A DNA stretch of 64,000 nt from Calycina herbarum (taxonomy: Eukaryota; Ascomycota; Leotiomycetes; Helotiales; Pezizellaceae): NCBI GenBank assembly GCA_001414485.1, contig LLEY01000176.1, forward strand, positions 57,048 to 121,047. Direction: 5' to 3'. Position 1 is the first letter of the stretch. Each line of letters begins with the position of its first letter. This document shows positions 1 through 10,974 of the stretch, piece after piece. The notes below the pieces were generated by a model. It did not search any database, was not told the origin of the DNA, and worked only from the letters and a program-made list of their open reading frames with translations. Both the position numbers and the translations under genes were made by a program.

Positions 1-2939
1 TTAGATATTAATTAGAAGGCTTAGAAAATAATCTTTAGTTAATATAATTACATAGGTTTATAATTATAATAATAAGACTAGAACGAGGTTAGCGCTATCT
101 CTTCTAAGATACTAGAATACCTTGTCTAGAGTCCTTTATAAGTTAGTAAGACAGCTAATAACGAAATACCTATATAGTATAGAGAATTTAAGACTTTGTT
201 TAAAAACCTAGAAGACTTATAAGCCTTACTAGAACATTGTCTATAGGATTATAAGATTAAACTAAAAGAGGGTTATTACCTCTTAAAGTAGAAGCTTTAG
301 TTATATAACTAGAAAAGCCTATAGAGAATAGAAAGTTATATAAGAGAAGATATTAAGAAGAGATATATTAGGAAATCTAAGTCGCTAATTACCTTAAATA
401 TACTTATTATTAAGAAGAAAGACAACTTAGAGAGAAGAGTATATATTAATCACTAAGAAGTAAATTATACTATAGTTAAGAACGCTTATCTACTACTATC
501 TAGCTAATACTTATAGAATAAGTTAGATAAAGTAATATAATTTATAAAACTAGATTAATAAAACGCTTATAAACTTATATAAATAAAAGTTAGAGACGAA
601 TAGAAGATAGTATTCGTCTTACTATTAGGTCTTTATAAATATATAGTTATACTATTTAAAATATATAATATACTAGCTATATATTAAAGATAAAACAATA
701 ATATTTTAAGAGATCTTCTAAGAGTAATAGTAATCTATTATCTAAATAATATTCTAATCTTCTTAGAAAAGAAGAAGAATATAAGAGATATATTAAAGAA
801 GTTTTATAATAACTTATAAAAGTGAACTCTTAATTAAAACTCTTAAAATATAAGTTTAAAGTAACTTAGATACTTTTCCTAGGATAGGTATTTAGCTTAG
901 AGAAAATAGAAATAGATCTAGTAAAGATCTAAGATATCTTAAACTAGAAGTTACTAGAAAATATAAAGAATATATAGTTCTTCCTTAGATTTATAAACTT
1001 TTACTATCTATTTATTAGAGACTATATAAAGATTACTAAACTAATAATAGTACTAGTTAAAAAAGCTATTAAATTTATTTAAAATAAATAGACTAAGAAC
1101 GCTTTTTAGAGAATTAAAGTAAGATTTATAGATAAACCTATTCTATATAATTTTAATATAAATAAACCTAGTATAATTAAAATAGACGTCTTAGATATAG
1201 TAGTAAGTACGATTTACTTATAACTAAATAATAAAGAAAGACTTATATCTATTATATATTATTCTAAAATATTTAACTTAGTATAATAAAACTATAGTAT
1301 CTTCGATAAAGAATTACTTACTATAGTATTAGCTTTAGAATACTAGAGAATTTATTTATCGCTAGTAAAATACTAAGTTATAGTTCTATCTAACTATAAG
1401 AACCTTAGAACGTTTATAACAACTAAGGAACTTATAACTAGATAGTTAGCTAGATAGGTAGAGATATTAGAAGGATTTAATATTATTATTTATTATATAA
1501 AAGAAATATTAAATACTTAAGCTAATACTCTTAGCTAAAAACCTAGGTACGAAGGAAATAAGAAGTTTAAAAAGATTATAATCTTAAAAACTCTTAAGAA
1601 TAAAGACTTAGCTCTTATAATTTATAAAATCGCTACTATAAGAAATAATAATCTATAGTAAGAAAAGATATAACAGGTATAAGAGAAGAATTAGCTAGAA
1701 TTAGCTAAATAGGAAGATATACTATCTAACCTAGTTTAGGAAAGAGATTTTATTAATATTTACTATACTATAAATAAGGATAATAATAAAGAAAGATATA
1801 AAAACAGAAAGTTATAGATTTTAGATTTATATATAAAGGAATTCGTTAAAGAATATTATTTAGTACTAGCTTATAGATACTAGAGAGTTTATTAAACTCT
1901 CTAGAGAATAAAATAATACTATTATATTAATCGATTATCTATAATAGTTAAAGAAGTAATAATAGAATATAATACCTATACTAGAAATAAGGCTTTCTAT
2001 TATACTCTTTATAAATAGATAAATACTACTCTAATACTATAGATACCTTAGAAATTAATATCTTAGGATTTTATTATTAAACTTTTAAAATTTAAAGACC
2101 TAATAATAAGAGTTAAGTATAACTCGATTCTAGTTATTATAAAATAACTTATAAAATATATAATTTTAGTACTATATATAGAGTTAAGTATATCTAAGGA
2201 ATTAATATTTATATTTCTTAAGAAAGTAGTCTTAAGATATAGACTATTAGAAGAAATACTCTTAAATAGAGATAAACTCTTTATCTTTAAATTTTAAATC
2301 ACTCTTATAAAACGATTAGATATAAAAAGGAAGCTCTTAATAGCTTTTTACTCTTAGATAAATAGAGGAAATAAATATATAAACTAGGTAGTTAAGATAT
2401 ACTTTTATTATTATATAAACTATTAGTAAAATAACTAGGTAGAACTACTACTTTTAATATAGTCTACTTATAATAGTTTAGTAATAGAAATAATAGTTAT
2501 TATACTATTCTATACTAACTTTAGATATAAATTAATAGTATATTAAGAACTACTATCTATAACTATTAATAACTAGCTTACTTATATTTAGGTCTTAAAA
2601 ATTAAAGAGTTATATAAAGAACTTATAAAGGAATTATAGTTTATTACTAAAAGAAACGTATACTACTATAATAAACGACGTAGTTAGAAGCTAATACTAA
2701 AAGAGAGAGATAAAGTCTACTTAGTATAAAAGAATATTAATATAAAAAGACTAAGTAATAAACTAGATTATAAAAAACTTAGACTATTTAAAATTAAATA
2801 AGTTAGAGAACCTTTAAATTATAAATTAGTACTATTATAAATAATAAATATCTATCTAGTATTCTATATATCTCTACTCGAACTAGTACTACTAAGAGTA
2901 CTACTAGCTCTAATTATAGAAATTTAACTAGTAAACCTA

Positions 2940-3087
2940 AATACTAAGTACGAAGTTAAGAGGATTCTTAACTATAAACTTATTAGAGAATAAGCTAAGT
3001 ACTTAATTAAATAGTTAAATTACCTATATTTAGAAGATACTTAAGAACTTAAAAGTAATCTTAACTATTACTTAGAGGAACTTTAGA
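2940..3087 (+). pseudogene. Degenerate chromodomain at the end of the gypsy integrase
   Basis: Reading frame 3 from 2940 gives a chromodomain-like string beginning NTKYEVKRILNYKLI, followed by KYLIK, LNYLYLEDT and an LEEL-K-FY segment. This matches the canonical order E-Y-E-V-E-x-I-L, Y-L-V-K-W-x-G-Y, W-E-P and L-x-x-Y. The expected tryptophans are stops or substituted, as RIP would produce (TGG to TAG). In the family, this domain directs integration to heterochromatin. Here it only serves to classify the element. Confidence 0.75.
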
Positions 3088-3752
3088 AATTCTACTAGTA
3101 AAACCTAGGTTTATCTATATCTCGTAGTTTAAAGAAAAAGCCTTAAAAAAGGCTTAGTTAAAGCCTATCTTAGATTAGGAACTAGTAGGAATAGGCAGAG
3201 CTACTAGATAAGTAACCTCTACTTCTTACTACTCTTATTCCTCTCTTTCTTTCTCCTTCTTCTCTTTCTTTTCTATCTCTTTAGTAGTATCGAGTTTATT
3301 AAGAAAACGAAGCTCTTAATAGAATATTTTATACTACCTTTCTTTTAGAAAGGTCTTCTACTTTTATAACTATAGAATCCTTACTATCGCCTCCTTCTCC
3401 TCTCTCTCTAGCTTCTTATCTTATTTTTTAATAAAGGCTTAGTTACTAGTATAAGAAACGTTCTTCTCTTAGGTATTATTAGTTCTATTATATTTTAGCT
3501 TAAACTAAACATATTTAGAATATTAAGAGAATTAGAAGGAATTAATAAAATATCTATACTTTTAAGAAGTATAGTAAGAGTATAGTAATATTTTATTATA
3601 AACTAATTTAATACTTTTTATAAGTATTTATTCTTCTTTCTTCTTCTATATAAAGTAGGATATAATAAAAGAAAAGGATACTACTAGTACTCTAACCGAG
3701 TTTCTTAGCTTATACTTAAGCGTAAAGATACGCTAGGCTAAGAAGGAGATAG

Positions 3753-4199
3753 TGTTACGAATTACGTTATACGTAGTAAGTAGTCTAGACAGCGCTCTAA
3801 TAGGATAAGGTACGATATCTAAGAAGCGGAAGGTAATATAGAAGGGAATTAGTAATATAAAGGTATTTAGGTATTCTAGAATCTTACTATTAGATAACTA
3901 TTAGAAGTTATATAATAGATCCTATTAGATCCTATAAGAGATTTATAGAGATCTAGGGATCTATACTTATATAGAGATCTAAATAGTATAAAGAGTTCTA
4001 TATAAGACTAGCACGTCTACTATTAGATAGTAGCTTCGTACTTAACTTTAGTTATTAATCTTATTATCTTATTTAATATCTTTAATATAAGTAATAAGTT
4101 TACTTCTAAGTAAACAACCTAGCGTATCTATACTTCTTACTTATATACTAACCTTCGAGACTTAGTTATCTTTGTTTAGTTCGTTTAAGTTTCGTTATA
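3753..4199 (+). repeat. Probable 3' LTR of the gypsy element
   Basis: A purine-rich tract (aagaaggagatag) ends just before TGTTACGAA at 3753, as expected for a polypurine tract next to a 3' LTR. The segment ends at TTCGTTATA (4199), close to the inverse of its start once a C-to-T change is allowed. The length is 447 bp. The matching 5' LTR is outside the window, so identity cannot be confirmed here. Confidence 0.55.
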
Positions 4200-4204
4200 C
4201 TAGA

Positions 4205-4769
4205 TACTCTTTTAAGTATAAACAACCTTGTATTCCTCTTATATAATCGGGGCAAGTATACCGAGGCCGAGCCTATATACTAGCAGACGCTATAGCTCTG
4301 TTAGAAGATCCTAGGCCTTAAGTACCCGGATACTCTTACGAGTATAAATAACCTTATATACCTCTTATATAATCAGAGCAAGTATAACGAGGCCGAGTCT
4401 ATATACTAGTAGACGCTATAGCTTTATAAGAAACTCCTAGGCCTTAAGTATTCTAATACTCTTATAAGTATAAACAACCTCGTATTTCTCTTAAAGAATC
4501 AGAGCAAGTACAACGAGGCCGAGCCTATGTTCTAGTAGACACTATAGCTTTGTTAGAAGGTCCTTAGTCTTAAGTACTCTACTACTCTTACGATTATAAA
4601 CAACTACGCAGGTATCTTAGATAACTAAGGCAGGTATAACGAGGCCGAGTCTATATACTAGTAGACGCTACAGCTCTGTTAGAAGATCCTTAGTCTTAAG
4701 TACTCTAATACTCTTTAGAGTATAAATAACCTTACACTTCTCTTAAACAACTAGGGTAAGTACAACGTA
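4205..4769. repeat. Tandem array, 126-bp period, about 4.5 copies
   Basis: The marker tactct recurs at 4205, 4331, 4457, 4583 and 4709, and the marker cgaggccga at 4262, 4388, 4514 and 4640. All intervals are exactly 126 bp. The fifth copy is cut at 4769, where the LTR-like segment begins. Differences between copies are mainly C/T and G/A. The period is a multiple of three (42 codons), so a coding repeat is possible, but stops prevent a decision on frame or strand. Confidence 0.9.
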
Positions 4770-4872
4770 TGTTATAAGGATCGTAGGTTATATAACTTAT
4801 TATCTAGTATTATATAATCATCGGTCCGCTCTTATAGACCTTCGAGGCTAACAGATATTAAAACTTTACCTT

Positions 4873-6739
4873 ATAACGTACTTAATAAGTAAGCGGTCTA
4901 GACAAGTACGCGGTCTAGTACCTCTACTAAAATACCGCGTTCTATACTTTGAACTAAGATAACTTAATAACTAACTATTAAAATATCTAATATAGAAGAA
5001 CGAATTATACTTACTCTTTAGACCTATTAGTAGAACCGATTTTCAAGCTTACGAGCCGCTATATACGCGTACGATGCCCTATATACAACCTTACGTCAGC
5101 GGAACTAAGGAACCCTCTCTTAATCCGATTTTACCTCTTCTAATCTAAAACTCACTTAAACCGAAGAAACCGTACTTATTAAATAGATATTATCTATAGA
5201 TATACGTAGTATACCTCTAATAAAGGCTCTTATATAACAGATAGCTGAAATACTTCTTATAGAACGTGTTTAGAATACGTAAGCTAAACGACTCGAAATA
5301 GATAAACGCTAGGTATATAACTTTATAACCTGATATTCTAAACTTAAATTATAATATAATTAAAAGTATAATTATTAGTAAGTAAAATACGAAGATCCTA
5401 ACGTTATTAGAGCCTAGTTTCAGCTTATATAAAATATAATTATAAAATATAGAATTCTAGACGAGGATATATATAACTTAATAAAATAAGCTTTTAGATA
5501 AGAGTAATTTCTATAGCAAAAGTAATTACAGCTGTAGAAAGGAATTATACAGTTATAGTTTAACCTAGAAATCGTAAATAGGTTATAGTTATTAAGTTAG
5601 TTAATTCTACTAGATAAGTTCTTCTAGTAATAGTTATTTTCAAAAGTAAGATATAATAAAAGAGCTAGTTTAAGACCTTACCTCTTAATTAGATAATTAG
5701 AGTTAGTAAAAACAGATAGACAATAGACGAATTAGACCTTACTTAGCTTAAAAGGGTCTTTAATCTATATATATAAGATTATATAATTAGAAGATATCGA
5801 CTCCTAATACTTGATAGTTATAGAAGTTATATTATAGCTGAATTCGACTAGTATTACTTATAAAACTCGATTATTATATTATATATACCTGCTTACTTAT
5901 TCTATATCCTATAACCTCTAGATATTAGCTGTTTTTTAGTTTTAAAACGATCGTACGAGCGAGCTATAGAAGAGCTTATATAAGCTGGAATTAATTATAT
6001 AGAAAAAGACGACTTCTTAGACTTATATTTATAGGCTTGTACGACTATGTTTAGTTCAGCTATAATTCAGAGTGGTTTTAGAGTAACTAGCCTAGTTCCT
6101 TTCGATCCGGATTAAGTACTATCACAGTTATATGTTTAAATACGGATACTATCGCCTCTTCTATTACCTGCTCAAGCTCTAGACTCTTAGGTCTCTAAAA
6201 CACTGTATAATATTGCTGAATTACAGCTTTAGACTAAGGCAGTTCAAGGATTAATTCGTTATTATATATAAAGCCCTCCTAGCCCAACTGTTTAAGCAGT
6301 AAACTAGCTAATTAAAGGCTGTCAAATAGCTATATATAGTACAACGATCCTTGCAGCTGAGAATCAGAGATTATAGGCTGTAAACGAGAAAGTATAGAAG
6401 AAGAGACAAAAAAAGAAGTTGTACGTAGGCAAGGGAGGGGCTTTAAGTGCTACAGAGGTACAGAAGGCTTAAACCCAGTTAAGAACTGAGGTAGAAGTAG
6501 GAATCCAAGTGGTTCAGTAACCTAAGATTAGCGTATCGAATCGTACGCCACGGATGTGTAGTACATGTAGATTATTAGAACACACTGCTCGTACATGCCC
6601 AGAGCGCTAATAAATCAATTAAATTAATCAGGAAGTTAATATTTAATGTGGTTGATTTTTAATAAAATAATAAGTGCTATTTTGGTGGGGGTGCTGGACC
6701 GCGTACTTGTCCGGACCGCTTACTTATCAAGTACGTTAT
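4873..6739 (+). mobile_element. Fot1/pogo-type DNA transposon with long terminal inverted repeats, RIP-mutated
   Basis: The left end (from 4873, ataacgtacttaataagtaa) is the reverse complement of the right end (to 6739) over roughly 58 bp. Every mismatch is a transition. The element is about 1.87 kb, a usual length for Fot1-type elements. The transposase remnant inside is on the plus strand and ends at a TAA at 6608-6610. A TA target duplication could not be placed unambiguously. The left two thirds are heavily mutated, while the last 400 bp are close to normal composition. Confidence 0.8.
5030..6610 (+). pseudogene. Degenerate Fot1/pogo (DDE_1) transposase
   Basis: The C-terminal third is still readable. 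A segment LIKGCQIAIYS is followed by a lysine-rich stretch near 6400, then GKGGALSATEVQKA. The end is a zinc-knuckle motif MCSTCRLLEHTARTCPE (6554-6604) directly before the stop. This C-terminal CxxC..H..C motif after a K/R-rich segment is characteristic of fungal Fot1-like transposases. Upstream, IYNLIK at about 5468 sits where the family has its first catalytic aspartate segment (NFDE), but it is corrupted. Many in-frame stops make it a pseudogene. The start is approximate. Confidence 0.75.
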
Positions 6740-7113
6740 TAGATAGACTTGCTACGGAAAGTTATAGAGTATATTGAACCTTATTGTATCCGCTGGATCT
6801 GTTGAGTGTAGTAGACACTGAAGGCGCTTCCATAAAACGGAGCTTCTCCTGTATCTCTCAGGAGGGGCAGAGATTAGTTCTGTACTGAATCTGATATTGT
6901 TTCTACACTTATATTGTGACGACACGTACGAAGTGTGGCCCGCGTAGGGCGGACGGTCCACGGCGTAAGTTGTGGAATCGTAGAACTGTCTATTTGAAGA
7001 TTCTAAGCTGAGGAGAAGAGGAGAGCTCGAGAGAGCTCGAGTCTAAATACAAGATGTGGTTCACTAAGGAAGCCACGTGATATAAATGGCACGTGACGGT
7101 CAGAACCGTCACA

Positions 7114-7835
7114 CATATGAGATCTTATTGCCTACCATCCACCTCACACCGTTTCTACCCTCCGCCCTTTCGTTTAGTCGATCAGCCTAGTCGCGATAGG
7201 CTGCCTTGAGTGAGGCGAATACTGCTTACGTCACAGGGCTGGAGCGTGAGAATTCTAAGATCTCGGGGGTCCGCGAGGGCACGGTATGATCTAGGCACAC
7301 CAGGACACGCCTTGCGCTAGTACTTACCGTCTCGATAGTGATGTGGAAGGAGACAACTAACTTATTAAGCTCTTTTTAAAGCTCAATCCTCTTCCTTACT
7401 AATTCCAGTTCTTTATCTAAATCCTCTTCCTGCTTATACTTCATCCATCATCTCACTCTCCAGCTCAGCCTTTTGGAAGATGTTTCAGTTTAGAGATGTA
7501 TAGATCGTTGCGAAAGAGACTTTAAATCGTTGCGGTTGTGAGTGACGCGTCCCCTAGGCGCTAAGCGAGAAAAGGGGACAGCAAATCTTTTTAATCTTAT
7601 CATTTAATCAAAAACTAGATAGAGGACGTCTTAAAACTTGAGAAATTACATTTTTCTGATCATTGGAAGCCTAGATATTGAATGAATCACTCTTTTTTCT
7701 TTCCTCTTCCTCTCGGTCTCGTCAAATTAAACGCGATTTTTCAGTACGCGACTTTTCACCCCGCGACAAATTCTTCCTTCATAATTCGGCGCAACTTTCT
7801 ACAACTTCAACCATTCTTCACACCAACAATTCAAA
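7114..7835. other. Intergenic region, upstream of the esterase chimera
   Basis: No coding region is supported. The base composition is normal, marking the end of the RIP-affected block. The last 150 bp before 7836 are pyrimidine-rich, as in fungal 5' leaders. Confidence 0.5.
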
Positions 7836-9148
7836 ATGTCTGATACATCAATGGAAGATGGCTCCCAGGAGCTTCAGACTGTCGTCGATGATTCTGAGGT
7901 ACGAGTAGCAATCAACGGTCCAGCTACGCGGGAAGTCGAATTCATGGTCCACCAAGAAGAACCTACCAGATTTGATGGAATCAACCCGGAAACTCTTGCA
8001 AAGCTAAAGAAACTCGAGCTCAAATCCGAGAATCTAGTAAGATTGTTCTATTGCCTTGTCAGAATCCCTGCTTATAATTATTTTATAGCCACTGAGAATT
8101 GAGCAAAGTAAGAACAAAAAGAAGAAACTACTTGCCGAGGCCTACAAAGAATTTGAGCAACTGAATGCCAACTCAATCGAATCAATCCCAAAGTCAGACC
8201 ACATTACGGCTCTTCTCGGAGAAAATAGGTCACTTGGAGATCAACTTGATCAAATCCATAGCAAGCAAACCGGCCCATTTCATATTCCGGTCATTCCAGA
8301 AGGATACGTCTCCCAAGCGACTATGGATTTCATGGTTGATGGGCTCCGAGCAGAACTTGAAGCGAAGGATAGGGGGATTGGGGAATTGAGAGGAAAAGAT
8401 GCTGAGCGGGAACTTTATAAGAAGGAGCGGGAGATGTATAAAACGGAGTTACAGCAAATTACTATATATGGAGTTATGGATGAGGCAGGCCGGGAGAGGC
8501 ATCGTACCTTAGATGGTCAGCCCCCCGCCACCTTTCCCGTCCAAGGCGCACAACCTGGAGGAGAAGAATTCCTCCTGTTCATCGAGACAATCCTTCGTCC
8601 CTGGGTTCACTCGACACTATTCCCAAATGTCCAATTCAAACGGGATGGTCCATACGGACATAGTCTTGGTGGCTTATTCACTGCTTGGGTTTTACTCTCT
8701 CAGCCTGATTTGTTCGATACTTTTATAGTTGGAAGTCCTGCACTTGTGTGGAACAACAATGCATTAATAGGTAATTACTCGGCGTATTTGAACACCACGT
8801 TCCAAGCGAATAATACAACCAAGCCAGCTTTGAAAGTCACTTATGGATCTCTGGAAGCGGAGCCTATAAAGAGGAGGACGGAGACTGATGAGCAGTTTGA
8901 GACGAGGAAGAAGTTTTATGCGAGTTTTTCTGTGGGACCGAATGCTGAGGCGTTTTATGGGTTGGTGGATGAGAGTGTTGTGAGGGATAAGGAGTTTCAG
9001 CTGTATGGTGGAAGTGATGTGAGTAATTCTTTTAGCAGATGACGAGTCGTTTTCCTTGTGGAAAAATAATAGGCTAACACTTCAGTAGCACTCCTCTACT
9101 GCAGCCTCAACTTTAACAGATGGGATCGATTACTTTCTGGGTTGGTGA
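7836..9148 (+). CDS. Chimeric protein: coiled-coil N-terminus joined to a truncated alpha/beta-hydrolase esterase
   Basis: Three exons: 7836-8036, 8089-9018 and 9089-9148 (396 aa). The introns are gtaaga...ttatag and gtgagt...cagtag. Residues about 55-200 are charged, with coiled-coil character (KLKKLELKSEN, LRAELEAKDR) and no family I recognise. From about residue 205 the protein matches the IroE/Fes-type esterase family: PPATFPVQGAQPGG, a RPWV segment, the nucleophile elbow GHSLGG (Ser codon at 8661-8663), and the C-terminal SDHSSTAASTLTDGIDYF that supplies the histidine. The family's first 80-100 residues, including the start of the beta sheet, are missing and replaced by the coiled coil. 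The gene sits beside transposon debris. It may be a fusion created by rearrangement or two genes wrongly joined. Activity is doubtful. Confidence 0.6.
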
Positions 9149-9325
9149 GGCTGAAAATAGGTCTAGGCCAAGGAGTTCAGGTGGCGTGGTGACGTCGTAG
9201 ATAGTCCAAGCAAACGGTTAGCGGACCAAATAGTCCGATAGACTATCGTTGAAACCAATAGATAATACACGTAGAAGCACCCCCCTCAGGGAAACAACTA
9301 TGTTTGTTCATCCTCTCTTCTAAAG
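9149..9325. promoter_or_regulatory. Short spacer with the esterase 3' end and the rhodopsin-like gene promoter
   Basis: 177 bp separate the two genes. The first 40 bp downstream of the esterase stop reappear near 10.6 kb (see the duplicated tail). No TATA box stands out. Confidence 0.4.
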
Positions 9326-10349
9326 ATGTCTTCGGATCCTCGCTTGTCATCGCCTGAGTTCCTATACGCATATAATGGAACAAAGACAATCGTCGTTTCC
9401 TCTGTATTTATTGTACTCGAAGTTCTTTTTGTTGCTTTGAGGGCGTACTCTTGCTCGCTGACAGAAGTTTGGGGCATTGACGATGTTCTAATATGGGCTG
9501 CACTGCCGAGCTGTCTCGCAGTAAATGCCGTATGTATCGGTATGTTCCCAAATAATCGCCTATAAACTGCAACCAATTTTCCTAATCAAACTGTAGGATT
9601 AGTTGAGCACGCAGGTATGGGGCGACACCAGCTCGCATTGCTGGCCCTTGGTGAAAATGACAAATTCCTCCAATGGGGAAAATTCGTCCTAGCATTAGCC
9701 TGGGTTTACCATATCTCCGTCACATTATCAAAACTCTGCATTCTTTCCCTTTATCTTCGAATATTTTACACCAAGCCTTATCGAATTGCCTGTTACGTTC
9801 TTGGTGCGATAATGATTGGTAGCTGTATCGGAGGAATAATCGCGGCAATGTTAATATGTCGTCCAATGGCGCGTTTCTGGGATCCATCGATACCTGGGGA
9901 ATGTTATGACATTCGAAACTTTTTACTATGGGTTGGATTCCCAAATTTGGTGACAGATGTGATACTATTGGTATTGCCTTTGCCGCTAATTTGGAATTTG
10001 CAAGTAAGCAAGCAACAGAAAATCAGTTTGCTGATAACATTTCTGGCAGGAAGCGTGTAAGTCCATTCCGTTGGTCGCATGCCAAAGTATACTGACATAA
10101 AGCAGTGGATTAATATCGTCCGTACTTCGTTTTCGAGTCTTTCTCGCTGAGGACGTTATGATCGATACTACATGGGCATCAACGGATCTTTCCGTCTGGA
10201 CTGTAGTGGAGCCAGGGATGTATTTTATCGCAGCATGCCTGATTAAATTAAGACCATTGGTACAGAAGCTTGCGAAAATGTCATCTTTGGGTCGCTTTTC
10301 CGGGAGGAAGATGAGAGGGTATACAGCACAGGACTCCAACGCCATCTAG
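9326..10349 (+). CDS. Fungal rhodopsin-domain integral membrane protein (Pth11-like fold, no CFEM)
   Basis: Three exons: 9326-9539, 9597-10056 and 10106-10349 (305 aa), with clean gtatgt and gtaagt donors. Hydrophobic helices cover most of the length. They include TIVVSSVFIVLEVLFVALRA near the N-terminus, a WVYHISVTLSKLCILSLYLR helix, and a RPMARFWD loop after which ECYD and PNLVTDVILLVLPLPLIW occur. That set is typical of the large fungal rhodopsin-domain family (PF20684 type). These are putative plasma-membrane sensors whose ligands are mostly unknown. The extracellular CFEM cysteine domain of true Pth11 receptors is absent. The protein is on the short side of the family, with a brief cytoplasmic tail after RLGRF-like basic residues. 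It lies between an esterase and a duplicated piece of that esterase's 3' end. Confidence 0.8.
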
Positions 10350-10974
10350 CATCTATTCGAAATGTTGTCCAAGTGTTAGAATGGAATTCATGTGCGACGT
10401 AAGTGGATAATTTTAGAGAAACTGGAGGTTACTGGGAGCTGAGATGCAGACTGTTCTAGTGGGTGTGGGAGTGGATCCAGTAGAGAGCTTAATAGGTTGA
10501 ATTAAAGATGGAAATAAGGGTTTCATCACCATATGGCACTAATGAATTCAAGGTTTTAATATTTTGGCACACCTGAACTGGTTTTACAACATGATGTGAG
10601 CTTCAACTTTAACAGATGGAATCGATTACTTTCTGGATTAGTTTGGCTGAAAATACCGCCTAGACCCAAAGTTTAGGTGGCGTGCCTTCGCTTAATTATT
10701 AGTTATGAGCTAATTCTAACTTAGCCTTTGTTAATCGCACGAGCAGCATGAAAAATCTTCGGAAAAATTACATCATTATGGCTCAATAAGTATTTGTGAA
10801 TTATAAGTGTGAGTCGTAATCACAATGTGCTATTAAGCTGCGAATCTGAATATATAAGAGCTCTGTCTCATCCTCAGAATTCTTTTCTTCTTCAACCATT
10901 TCTCATTAAAACATCTTGACAACGTACTCCTCAAATCATCTACATCTTCTGTCTACAACACCCCTATACCAGAA
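10350..10974. promoter_or_regulatory. Intergenic region with a TATA box for the caspase-like gene
   Basis: tatataag at 10851-10858 lies 117 bp upstream of the ATG at 10975, followed by a pyrimidine-rich leader. The region also contains the duplicated esterase tail (10586-10690). Nothing else is coding. Confidence 0.5.
10586..10690 (+). repeat. Duplicate of the esterase 3' end
   Basis: The string cttcaactttaacagatgg and the following bases (to ggtggcgtg) repeat 9105-9185 with scattered differences. In this copy the reading STLTDGIDYFLD-stop is the more canonical family ending, against FLGW-stop upstream. No upstream exon of the esterase is found here, so it is only a tail fragment. Confidence 0.7.

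Larger units (their letters stand above)
1..4199 (+). mobile_element. RIP-degraded Ty3/gypsy chromovirus, 5' end outside the window
   Basis: This is a dead LTR retrotransposon read on the plus strand. A degenerate reverse transcriptase gives VIYYLNNILIFLE from position 730, where YLNN stands in place of the catalytic YLDD (GAT to AAT). RNase H follows around 1182-1410, with IDVLDIV and, further on, FDKELLTIV and NYKNL. An integrase-like stretch lies around 1850-2650. A C-terminal chromodomain at about 2940-3085 begins with KYEVKRILNY. That order is typical of chromoviruses. The reading is broken by dozens of TAA/TAG codons, as expected if CAA, CAG and TGG codons were hit by RIP. CpA and TpG are scarce throughout. 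No open frame of useful length remains, so the copy is not functional. The frame shifts between RT and RNase H, so small indels are also present. Confidence 0.85.
4770..7113 (-). mobile_element. LTR-like segment (possibly Ty1/copia) split by a DNA transposon
   Basis: 4770 starts TGTTATAAGG, and 7113 ends a TG..CA-bounded unit (CCGTCACA). On the minus strand the unit starts TGTGACGGTTCTGACCGTCA, which contains an 8-bp hairpin stem. The two arms (4770-4872 and 6740-7113, about 477 bp together) flank the Fot1-like element. The left arm is strongly RIP-mutated and the right arm is not. No flanking target duplication is visible. Copia identity is inferred from overall look only. The 69-codon open frame at 6752-6961 inside the right arm is not considered a gene. 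Confidence 0.4.

Noticed and set aside
4205..4769. Telomeric or subtelomeric satellite explanation for the 126-bp array
   Set aside because: No TTAGGG units are present within it and it is embedded between transposon ends.
6752..6961. Minus-strand open frame of 69 codons
   Set aside because: Lies in the LTR-like arm next to the Fot1 terminus; no ATG context or domain.
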